From contig CAZAYP010000118.1 in NCBI GenBank assembly GCA_964489425.1, positions 1-12,873 of the forward strand: a stretch of 12,873 nucleotides of DNA, read 5' to 3'. Below, piece after piece: positions 6,052 through 11,671 of this stretch. The translations under genes were made by a program, and so were the position numbers. The notes under the pieces were generated by a model. It ran no database searches and was not told the DNA's origin. It was given only the letters and a program-made list of their open reading frames with translations. This DNA comes from CAZAYP01 sp964489425 [NCBI: uncultured Verrucomicrobiota bacterium]. GTDB lineage: Bacteria > Verrucomicrobiota > Kiritimatiellia > RZYC01. The stretch's first letter is position 1, and each line of letters opens with the position of its first letter.

Positions 6052-6437
6052 GCCTGCTCTTGGACACTCATGCGCTGGTCTGGCTGGCTTCGGACCCTGC
6101 CCAGCTTTCGGAACCGGCCGCGGCGGCGATTCGCAGCCAGCCGGCTGCGTTGCACGTCTCGGTCGTGAGCGCGTGGGAAATCGCCATCATGGTCAAACGC
6201 GGTCGGTTGACCCTGCCGATGACGCCAGACAAGTACCTGGCGCGAGTTGTGGCACACCATGGCCTCATTGAACTGCCGTTGTCCCGCGCGGTTGTGTTGC
6301 GCTCCGTAGCGCTACCGGATATTCACCGGGACCCCTTTGACCGGGTACTGATTGCCGAGTGCATGGAACAAGGCATGGCGCTCATAACCCGCGACCGGGT
6401 GATTGCCCGGTATCCGGGCATACAGACGATTTGGTGA
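6048..6437 (+). CDS. vapC: VapC-family PIN-domain toxin ribonuclease
   Basis: A 129-residue PIN-domain protein, the toxin partner of the preceding antitoxin. The ATG at 6048 overlaps the antitoxin stop by ATGA; a longer in-frame extension upstream runs through the antitoxin gene and is not real. The acidic metal-binding residues expected of PIN nucleases are present: D6 in LLLDTHALVW, E44 in VSAWEIAI, D98 in HRDPFDRVLIAE and D116 in ALITRD. These coordinate Mg or Mn ions for RNA cleavage, typically of tRNA or rRNA in characterised VapC proteins. The 'DTHALVW...DPFDR.L.A' pattern is typical of the Phd-associated VapC/PIN_Sll0205-like group. All catalytic residues are intact, so the pair looks functional. 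The RNA target cannot be read from sequence. Confidence 0.9.
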   Translation: MSLLLDTHALVWLASDPAQLSEPAAAAIRSQPAALHVSVVSAWEIAIMVKRGRLTLPMTPDKYLARVVAHHGLIELPLSRAVVLRSVALPDIHRDPFDRVLIAECMEQGMALITRDRVIARYPGIQTIW

Positions 6438-6557
6438 GCCGGAAGCAGTAGTCGCGAGATCACTGGCGCAATCCCCACACCCGCATGCTTGGGCTAATCC
6501 AAGCCCGCCATGTTGGGATACCCCCTGCCTGTCAATGAAAAGCGCTTGGCGTTCGGC

Positions 6558-6623
6558 TGTAGCCGCCCTGCTGTGTCAGGGCGTTCCGGCTGCCAGACAC
6601 GTCGGCACAGCGACGTGGCTACA
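6558..6623. repeat. Palindromic double-hairpin repeat (REP/BIME-like)
   Basis: An outer perfect 6-bp inverted repeat, tgtagc (6558-6563) and gctaca (6618-6623), encloses two perfect 7-bp hairpins. The first is cgccctg-ctgtgt-cagggcg (6564-6583) and the second cacgtcg-gcacag-cgacgtg (6598-6617), separated by 14 bases. The six-base loops ctgtgt and gcacag are themselves complementary, with one G-U pair. The element can form a three-way junction with kissing loops, or one long imperfect hairpin. Similar 'tgtagcc..gctgtg' repeats are, from memory, dispersed in PVC-type genomes. No transposase is nearby. Confidence 0.6.
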
Positions 6624-6627
6624 ACTT

Positions 6628-6681
6628 CGGATGGCCGGGGCCGGCGGGCCGTGTGCGAACACAATCTGCCGGGGCCATCCG
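6628..6681. other. Long stem-loop with GCGA tetraloop
   Basis: Nested pairing is visible: cggatggcc (6628-6636) with ggccatccg (6673-6681), then ccggc with gccgg after a gggg bulge, then gtgt with acac closing a gcga loop of the GNRA class. That gives 18 pairs in 54 bases. It begins 4 bases after the double-hairpin repeat. It could be a structured RNA, the second half of a composite repeat, or chance in GC-rich DNA. Confidence 0.4.
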
Positions 6682-6758
6682 ATCCGGCTGCGAACCGCTT
6701 CCGGGTCAATCGGGATGCGCAGGATGTCGTTTGTGAACTGGTCCTGTGGGGCGGTTTG

Positions 6759-6800
6759 AAAAATGAAAGGCTTGAAAACCTCGCGATTTTCAAGCCTTTC
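6759..6800 (-). terminator. Intrinsic terminator of tRNA-Ala
   Basis: Arms 6765-6778 and 6787-6800 form a perfect 14-bp stem (gaaaggcttgaaaa with ttttcaagcctttc) with an 8-base loop. Read on the minus strand it is followed by ATTTTT (6764-6759). It starts 4 bases past the CCA end of the tRNA. Confidence 0.85.
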
Positions 6801-6804
6801 TAAC

Positions 6805-6880
6805 TGGTGGAGAGTATGGGAGTCGAACCCACGACCTCCTGAATGCCATTCAGGCGCTCTCCCAACTGAGCTAACTCCCC
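6805..6880 (-). tRNA. tRNA-Ala (anticodon GGC)
   Basis: A 76-base cloverleaf on the minus strand with encoded CCA. The acceptor stem is GGGGAGT/ACTCTCC with one G-U pair. The D-arm is GCTC...GAGC. The anticodon arm is CCTGA-ATGGCAT-TCAGG, giving anticodon GGC for alanine codons GCC and GCU. The T-arm is GTGGG-TTCGACT-CCCAT. It is transcribed alone from a strong promoter at 6906-6934 and ended by the hairpin at 6759-6800. There is no sign of an integrated element using its 3' end. Confidence 0.97.
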
Positions 6881-6905
6881 AGTCCGGATACCGTTGATCG
6901 GCGCC

Positions 6906-6934
6906 AAAATATGCCAGCATGGCGCCGATGTCAA
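6906..6934 (-). promoter_or_regulatory. Strong tRNA-Ala promoter overlapped by a palindrome
   Basis: On the minus strand a perfect TTGACA (6934-6929), a 17-base spacer and TATTTT (6911-6906) precede the tRNA, with a start expected near 6899. The sequence after the -10 is GGCGCCG, a GC-rich discriminator of the type seen in stringently controlled stable-RNA promoters. A perfect inverted repeat, tcggcgcca (6898-6906) and tggcgccga (6920-6928), brackets the -10 box and could be an operator or a cruciform. Confidence 0.75.
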
Positions 6935-6971
6935 CACGATGTTGCCCTTTTTTATGGGGCCGATTTACCAG

Positions 6972-6999
6972 TTGACGCGGCGCGTTCCGGTGGTATAAA
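6972..6999 (+). promoter_or_regulatory. Promoter of the HDOD gene
   Basis: TTGACG (6972-6977), a 16-base spacer and TATAAA (6994-6999) are close to consensus. Transcription would start near 7006, leaving about 45 bases before the ATG at 7051. It diverges from the tRNA promoter. Confidence 0.65.
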
Positions 7000-7050
7000 C
7001 GACCAACATTTTTGTTCGCGGCACAGGTCATCTATTTGGAGTGCGCTGCC

Positions 7051-7929
7051 ATGCCCAAGGCTACGGTTTTCGATCGGCTCGACAAGGTAAAGGATTTGCC
7101 GACCCTCCCGGCGGTCCTGGAAAAACTGAACACGGAACTGCGCAACCCGCAAACCGGCACCAACCGCATTGCCGCGATCATCGAGGACGATCCGGCCATG
7201 ATGGCGCGGATCCTCAAGGTGGTTAACTCGCCGGTCTACTCGAGCGGCCAGCCGATCACCTCGTTGCAGTTGGCGGTGACGCGCATGGGCCTGAACGCGG
7301 TGAAAAACGTGGCCCTGGCCACGTCGGTGTTCACGGCGTTCACGGGCCAGACCGTGATGACCAACTTTAACCGCAACGAGTTCTGGCGGCACAGCATCTG
7401 CACCGGCGTGGCCATCAACGTGCTCTCGGTCCGCTACAAGGCATCGCTGAAAAAACGTTACGGCAAGGATCTCCTGCACCTGGTCGGCCTGCTGCACGAC
7501 ATCGGCAAGATCATCTTTGCGCACTATTTTGCGGATGACTTCACGGTGGCGATCCACCTGGCGCAGGAACAATATGTCCCGCTCATCGAAGCCGAGGAGG
7601 AGTCGCTCGGCATGGGCCACGAGGCGGTGGGCGCGTGGCTGGGGCGCAAGTGGAACCTGAGCCCCGAGCTGCTGGCGGCCATCAAGGGCCATCACCGGCC
7701 GGAAACCATTGAGCCGGAAAACCGCGAGCTGGCCGAGCTGTGCTACTATGCCAACGCCATCTGCAACCTGGCCAAGCTGGGCAATGGCTCCGACCCCGTG
7801 GTGCCGGACATCTACGCGGGCGCCGAAAAGCAGTTCAAGATCCGCCCGGAAGAGTTGCCGGACATCATCCGCGAAACCAGGGAATCCGCCGGCCAGTCCG
7901 AGGTGCTGATGTCCGTGATGGGGTCCTGA
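7051..7929 (+). CDS. HDOD-domain signalling protein
   Basis: A 292-residue cytoplasmic protein made almost entirely of an HDOD domain (about 10-220) with a short helical C-terminus. The ATG at 7051 has TGGAG 9 bases upstream; the earlier in-frame start at 7012 lacks one. HDOD domains are relatives of HD phosphohydrolases, usually without proven activity, and act in signalling, chemotaxis, motility or cell-cycle control. Family blocks include LPTLPAVLEKL near the start, KVVNSPVYS and AVTRMGLNAVKNVALA. The HD-type metal residues are retained: H114 (WRHS), H149-D150 (LLHDIGK), H190 (GHEAVG) and H214-H215 (KGHHRP). It stands alone behind its own promoter, with no sensor or GGDEF domain attached. 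It converges on the pentapeptide-repeat gene across 36 very GC-rich bases. Confidence 0.93.
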   Translation: MPKATVFDRLDKVKDLPTLPAVLEKLNTELRNPQTGTNRIAAIIEDDPAMMARILKVVNSPVYSSGQPITSLQLAVTRMGLNAVKNVALATSVFTAFTGQTVMTNFNRNEFWRHSICTGVAINVLSVRYKASLKKRYGKDLLHLVGLLHDIGKIIFAHYFADDFTVAIHLAQEQYVPLIEAEEESLGMGHEAVGAWLGRKWNLSPELLAAIKGHHRPETIEPENRELAELCYYANAICNLAKLGNGSDPVVPDIYAGAEKQFKIRPEELPDIIRETRESAGQSEVLMSVMGS

Positions 7930-7965
7930 GCCGCGGGCGCGGCGCGCGCGGCGGCGGCCGGCGGG

Positions 7966-8721
7966 TCACGCCGGGTCCGGCATGTTCCAGATGGCATCCT
8001 TGAGGTCGGCGCCGGTAAGGTCGGCGCCCGTGAAGTCGGCCTGGGCCAGGTTGGCGCCGGCCAGCAGGGCGCCCCGCAGGTTGGCGCGCCATACCCGCGC
8101 GCCTTCCAGGTTGGCGCCGTGCAGCACGGCGCAGCTTAAGTTCGCGTCGCTCAAGTCTGCGGATTTGAGGTTGGCTTGGATCAGGTTGGCCTGGCTGAGA
8201 TCCGCGCCCCGCAGGTCTGCCCCTTCCAGCGCCACCTGGAACGCGTTGCCCTCGATCATCACCGCTCCGGTCAGGATGCAGTGGGAGAAGTTGGCTTCGC
8301 GCAGGTTGGCAAACTTGAGGCAGGCCCGGGTGAGGTTGGTTTTCAAGGCCACGACGCGGCTCAGGCAGGCCTCGGTCAAATCGGCCGACTCCAGGCGCGC
8401 CCAGGAAAGGTCGCTGAGCGCCAGGTAGGCCCGGTCCAGCCGCGCATGGGTGAGGTCCGTGCCCTTGAGGTCCACGTTGATGCCCGTAATGCGGGTCATG
8501 ACGGCGTTGGACAGGTTGGCCCAGGAAAGGTCGGCCTCGGAGATATCCGCCTCCACCAGGATGACGCCGCGCATGTCCGCCCGGCTCAAGTTGGCCATGT
8601 ATAGATCAATCCCCGCGAGATTGGCCCCGACGAGGCTGGCTTCCTTCAAATGCGCATAGGCCAGCGGGGCGCCCGCGGGTGGCGGATCCGTCGTATAATT
8701 ATCTATGCCTCCGTTGCTCAT
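7966..8721 (-). CDS. Pentapeptide-repeat protein (45 quintets)
   Basis: A 251-residue protein. After a 20-residue leader (MSNGGIDNYTTDPPPAGAPL) come 45 consecutive quintets of the A(D/N)LxX type (AYAHL KEASL VGANL to TGADL TGADL KDAIW) with no register break, then NMPDPA. This predicts a right-handed quadrilateral beta-helix of about 11 coils. There is no signal peptide, so a cytoplasmic location is likely. By count there are about 29 acidic and 19 basic residues, net about -10. Some pentapeptide-repeat proteins (MfpA, Qnr) mimic DNA and bind gyrase; gyrB lies about 3 kb away, but most family members have no known role. The ATG at 8721 has AGG 4 bases upstream, within a small hairpin at 8726-8741. 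An inner start is less likely because quintets begin at residue 21. Confidence 0.92.
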   Translation of the reverse strand: MSNGGIDNYTTDPPPAGAPLAYAHLKEASLVGANLAGIDLYMANLSRADMRGVILVEADISEADLSWANLSNAVMTRITGINVDLKGTDLTHARLDRAYLALSDLSWARLESADLTEACLSRVVALKTNLTRACLKFANLREANFSHCILTGAVMIEGNAFQVALEGADLRGADLSQANLIQANLKSADLSDANLSCAVLHGANLEGARVWRANLRGALLAGANLAQADFTGADLTGADLKDAIWNMPDPA

Positions 8722-8725
8722 TTAC

Positions 8726-8741
8726 CTGACATCCTTGTCAG
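8726..8741 (-). promoter_or_regulatory. Hairpin over the ribosome binding region of the pentapeptide gene
   Basis: ctgaca (8726-8731) and tgtcag (8736-8741) pair perfectly. On the minus strand the loop is AGGA, and the last stem base starts the AGG nearest the start codon, so the hairpin would partly sequester the ribosome binding site 4 bases before ATG. It is short and possibly chance. Confidence 0.3.
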
Positions 8742-8775
8742 AGAGCTTCTTGCTACGCTTCCATAAACAATGTCA

Positions 8776-8802
8776 ACCCTTGTTCCCTAAGGACCCTTGT
8801 TC
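8776..8802. repeat. Tandem 10-base direct repeat between divergent genes
   Basis: acccttgttc occurs at 8776-8785 and again at 8793-8802, with starts 17 bases apart. It sits upstream of the pentapeptide-repeat gene and of the debranching-enzyme promoter, where a repeated regulator half-site would be expected. The rest of 8742-8855 shows no gene. Confidence 0.35.
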
Positions 8803-8855
8803 ATATGCGGGCAGATGCTCCCATTTGCATACCTACCATATCGGCAGATTTCACC

Positions 8856-8884
8856 TTGACTTAACCGATGGGCCGCAGGATAAG
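8856..8884 (+). promoter_or_regulatory. Promoter of the amylo-alpha-1,6-glucosidase gene
   Basis: TTGACT (8856-8861), a 17-base spacer and GATAAG (8879-8884) predict a start near 8890, about 28 bases before the ATG at 8918. This also argues that the in-frame upstream extension back to 8705 is not translated. Confidence 0.5.
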
Positions 8885-8917
8885 CACCATGGGCTAGGGA
8901 AGGAAATACGAAGTGTA

Positions 8918-10933
8918 ATGAAATTCTATTTTGACACGGCGGCGACACAGAACCTGGACCAGGCGCTCGATCGCGAGTGGATCGACGCCAACGGGCTTGG
9001 TGGGTGGGCCAGTTCCACGATCATCGGGCTGAATACCCGCCGCTATCACGGTCTCCTGGTGGCCGCCACCAAGCCGCCCGTGGGCCGGATGGTGATGCTT
9101 TCCAAGCTGGACGAGGCGCTGACGATCGGCAAAGATTACCATGATCTTTCGACCAACGCGTATCCCGGCTTGCGCGCGACCGACGGCTACCAGAACATCG
9201 TTTCCTTCACGCGCGAGTTGTTCCCGGTGACCGAGTACCGCGTCGGGCCGGTGCGCCTGCGCAAGACCGTGGCTGCGGTGCACGGTTACAACACCACCGT
9301 CATCACGTACGAGCTGCTGGCCGCGCCGCACCCGGTGGAGCTGGAGCTCAAGCCGCTGGTGGCAGCGCGCGAGTTCCACAACCTGGTCCGCGCCAACGAT
9401 GCGATCAATGCCCGCCCGCAGTTCCAGGACGGCCTGTTCCAGGTGCAGCCGTACCTGGGCGTGCCGCGGCTGTATATCCGGGTGCCGGGCGCGGCGTATC
9501 GTTACGAATCCTGCTGGTACGCCAATTTCGAATATTGCCAGGAACGGGCCCGCGGGTTGGACTTCCGCGAGGACCTGTTCTGTTATGGCGCCTTCGTGGT
9601 CAAGCTGGCGCCGGGCGCCCGGATCGGGGTCATCGTGTCGACCGAGGATCCCATCGGCCAGGACGCCACGGAGCTGCTGGCCCTCGAGGAGCAGCGCCGG
9701 CGCAAGATCGTGGATGCCAGCCCGGTGGACGATGATTTCTTCAAAACCCTGCTGCTGGCGGGCGACCAGTTTATCGTGGCCCGCCGGCGGGCGCTCAAGA
9801 CCATCATCGCCGGCTACCACTGGTTCTCGGATTGGGGCCGCGATACGATGATTGCGCTGCCGGGCCTGTGCCTCAGCGCCGGCCGCATGGACGATGCGCG
9901 CACGATCCTGCAGGCGTACGCCCAGTATGTCAGCCAGGGCATGCTGCCCAACACGTTCCCGGATGTCGGCGAGGAGCCGGCCTATAACACGGTCGACGCC
10001 ACGCTGTGGTATTTCGTGGCCATCTACCGCTACCTGGGCCAGGCGGGCGATGCCCGGCTGGTGGAGGAGCTGTACCCGGTGCTCAAGGATATCGTCGCCT
10101 GGCACGAGCGCGGCACGCGCTATGGCATCAAGGTCGACGCGGACGGGCTCCTGGCCGCGGGCGAGGCCGGTTGCCAGCTTACCTGGATGGACGCCAAGGT
10201 GGGTGACTGGGTGGTCACGCCGCGGCAGGGCAAGGCCGTCGAAATCAATGCACTGTGGTACAATGCGCTGCGCATCATGGCCGAGTTGGCGGGCCGGTTT
10301 GGAGCGCCGGAAGAGGCCGTGGATTTTGCCCGCAAAGCCGACCGGGTGCAGGCGCGTTTTCCCGAGGTGTTCTGGAACCCGGACCGCGAGTGCCTGTACG
10401 ACGTGGTGGATGGCGCGCGTGCCGATCCGGCCATCCGGCCCAACCAACTGCTGGCCATCAGCCTGCCGTTCACCCTGCTGTCGGCCGCGCAGGCCGAGAA
10501 GGTCCTCAACGTGGTGGAGGAGAAACTCGTCACGCCCGTGGGGTTGCGCAGCCTCGCTCCCGGCGAGAAGGACTACCACCCGGTGTACGATGGCGACGCC
10601 CTCCAGCGTGACGGGGCCTATCACCAGGGCACCGTGTGGTCCTGGCTGATCGGTCCGTACGTGATGGCCGTATTCCGCCTCAAGGGCCGCGAGGAAGCGC
10701 GGCGCCGTGCGGCGCCGATGCTGGAGCGGATCAAGGAACACCTGGCCCAGGGCGGCATCGGCACGATCTCGGAAATATTTGACGCCACCCCGCCGTATGA
10801 ACCCAAGGGCTGCATCGCCCAGGCCTGGAGCGTGGGCGAGATCCTGCGGGTCTGCCGCGAGGTTCTTTTGGGTGGCGCGCCGCCGCCACCCGCCGCGCCG
10901 CCCGTCCCGCCGGAGGCCGGACCCGCCGCTTGA
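8918..10933 (+). CDS. Amylo-alpha-1,6-glucosidase (GH133 glycogen debranching enzyme)
   Basis: A 671-residue cytoplasmic enzyme that hydrolyses alpha-1,6 branch linkages of glycogen or limit dextrins. The ATG at 8918, after AAGGAA (8900-8905), starts MKFYFDTAATQNLDQALDRE, the expected N-terminus; the earlier 71 in-frame codons look non-coding. The N-terminal GDE_N domain carries WIDANGLGGWASSTIIGLNT and then RRYHGLLVA. The C-terminal (alpha/alpha)6-type GDE_C domain shows YHWFSDWGRDTM (W302-D309), LTWMDAKVGDWV (D425), VEINALWYNALR, YHQGTVWSWLIGPY and GTISEIFD (E619). D425 and E619 are candidate catalytic acids by comparison with the family; I cannot confirm this. It ends with a proline/alanine tail (PPPPAAPPVPPEAGPAA) that is probably disordered. 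It appears monocistronic and converges on the methyltransferase across 19 bases. Confidence 0.95.
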   Translation: MKFYFDTAATQNLDQALDREWIDANGLGGWASSTIIGLNTRRYHGLLVAATKPPVGRMVMLSKLDEALTIGKDYHDLSTNAYPGLRATDGYQNIVSFTRELFPVTEYRVGPVRLRKTVAAVHGYNTTVITYELLAAPHPVELELKPLVAAREFHNLVRANDAINARPQFQDGLFQVQPYLGVPRLYIRVPGAAYRYESCWYANFEYCQERARGLDFREDLFCYGAFVVKLAPGARIGVIVSTEDPIGQDATELLALEEQRRRKIVDASPVDDDFFKTLLLAGDQFIVARRRALKTIIAGYHWFSDWGRDTMIALPGLCLSAGRMDDARTILQAYAQYVSQGMLPNTFPDVGEEPAYNTVDATLWYFVAIYRYLGQAGDARLVEELYPVLKDIVAWHERGTRYGIKVDADGLLAAGEAGCQLTWMDAKVGDWVVTPRQGKAVEINALWYNALRIMAELAGRFGAPEEAVDFARKADRVQARFPEVFWNPDRECLYDVVDGARADPAIRPNQLLAISLPFTLLSAAQAEKVLNVVEEKLVTPVGLRSLAPGEKDYHPVYDGDALQRDGAYHQGTVWSWLIGPYVMAVFRLKGREEARRRAAPMLERIKEHLAQGGIGTISEIFDATPPYEPKGCIAQAWSVGEILRVCREVLLGGAPPPPAAPPVPPEAGPAA

Positions 10934-10952
10934 CGCGGCCGGCTGGCCGGGC

Positions 10953-11657
10953 TCAGGGCTGGGCGACCACGAAGCAGGACTGGCCCCGGACCGGCGGGAC
11001 CAGGCGTTCCCAGGCGGAGAGATAGGGCACCAGCTTGTCCACCAGGCGCGCTTTGGCCGGCAGGATCAACGTGCGGCGCCGCACCCGGCTGGTCCACCAC
11101 CAGCCCAGCAGGCCGACAAAGTTCACGTAGCGCGCATGGACCAGCCGCAGCCCTGCGGACTCCAGCTTGTGCGCCAGTTCCCGTCGGGTGTAGCGGCGGT
11201 AGTGGCCCAGGGCCTGGTCCAACGCGCCGTAGGCCGGCCGGCCGGCCGGCACATAAAGCAACAGCCGGCCGCCGGGAGCCAGCATCCGCCGCATCCGGAC
11301 CAACCCGGCCACGTCGTCCTGGATGTGCTCCAGGACATTGACACACACGACCGTGTCAAACGCGGCTTCCGGCAGATCCGGCCGGGGAATGTCTTCCAAG
11401 GTGCCGGCCGCGACCCGGATATTGCGGTGCACGGCCGCCATCTCGGCAAGCGCGGCGGCGTACCGCGGCTCAGGTTCCAGGCAGGCGAGGCTTTTACGGT
11501 CCAGCAGGAACCGGGTAATGTTCCCGCACCCGCTGCCCACCTCCAGCACGGCGTCGCCCAGGTACGGCCGCAGCAGGTAATAAATCCAGTGGTTGTAGTT
11601 ATACGTGTCTTTGAGCAGGTCCAGGCTGTGGTCCAGGCAGTTGGGTGGATCGCTCAT
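10953..11657 (-). CDS. Class I SAM-dependent methyltransferase
   Basis: A 234-residue soluble methyltransferase. SAM-binding motif I is AVLEVGSGCGNITRFL (glycine loop G41-G45), the acidic residue after strand 2 is E61 (LEPEP), and motif post-II/III is AFDTVVCVNVLEHIQDD. PGGRLLLYVPA is the strand-5 region. A C-terminal GHYRRYTRRELAHKLESAGL segment and GLLGWWWTSRV match small-molecule, sugar or lipid methyltransferases of the Methyltransf_11/25 type. The substrate is unknown. I use the ATG at 11657; a TTG at 11675 in the same frame overlaps the gyrB stop as TTGA and would add six residues. Neither has a strong ribosome binding site, so translation is probably coupled to gyrB, immediately upstream on the same strand. 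Confidence 0.88.
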   Translation of the reverse strand: MSDPPNCLDHSLDLLKDTYNYNHWIYYLLRPYLGDAVLEVGSGCGNITRFLLDRKSLACLEPEPRYAAALAEMAAVHRNIRVAAGTLEDIPRPDLPEAAFDTVVCVNVLEHIQDDVAGLVRMRRMLAPGGRLLLYVPAGRPAYGALDQALGHYRRYTRRELAHKLESAGLRLVHARYVNFVGLLGWWWTSRVRRRTLILPAKARLVDKLVPYLSAWERLVPPVRGQSCFVVAQP

Positions 11658-11671
11658 GGCCGGCCGGCTGG

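Larger units (their letters stand above)
6438..6764. other. Gene-free stretch with palindromic structures
   Basis: No gene with a start signal lies between the toxin and the tRNA terminator. A small hairpin after the toxin (gcttgg 6487-6492 with ccaagc 6499-6504) lacks a T-tract and is a weak terminator candidate at best. The double hairpin at 6558-6623 and the long hairpin at 6628-6681 are listed separately. On the minus strand, about 6630-6760 reads as a gene-like frame containing DILRIPIDPEAVRSRIGWPR, without a start; it may be a remnant. Confidence 0.5.

Noticed and set aside
6805-6880. tRNA-Ala as an integration site for the accessory region
   Set aside because: I saw no repeat of the tRNA 3' end within the window and no integrase, and the tRNA has its own intact promoter and terminator.
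7930-7965. Terminator between the convergent HDOD and pentapeptide genes
   Set aside because: The 36 bases are extremely GC-rich and can fold in several ways, but there is no T-tract on either strand, so no intrinsic terminator can be supported.
8705-8917. 71-codon in-frame extension of the debranching enzyme
   Set aside because: It overlaps the start of the divergent pentapeptide gene, has no family resemblance, contains the likely promoter at 8856-8884, and the family normally begins near MKFYFDTAATQ.
8894-10741. 615-residue minus-strand open frame opposite the debranching enzyme
   Set aside because: It is an antisense shadow of a GC-rich gene: rich in R, H, Q and A, with no domain, while the plus-strand frame is a clear GH133 enzyme.
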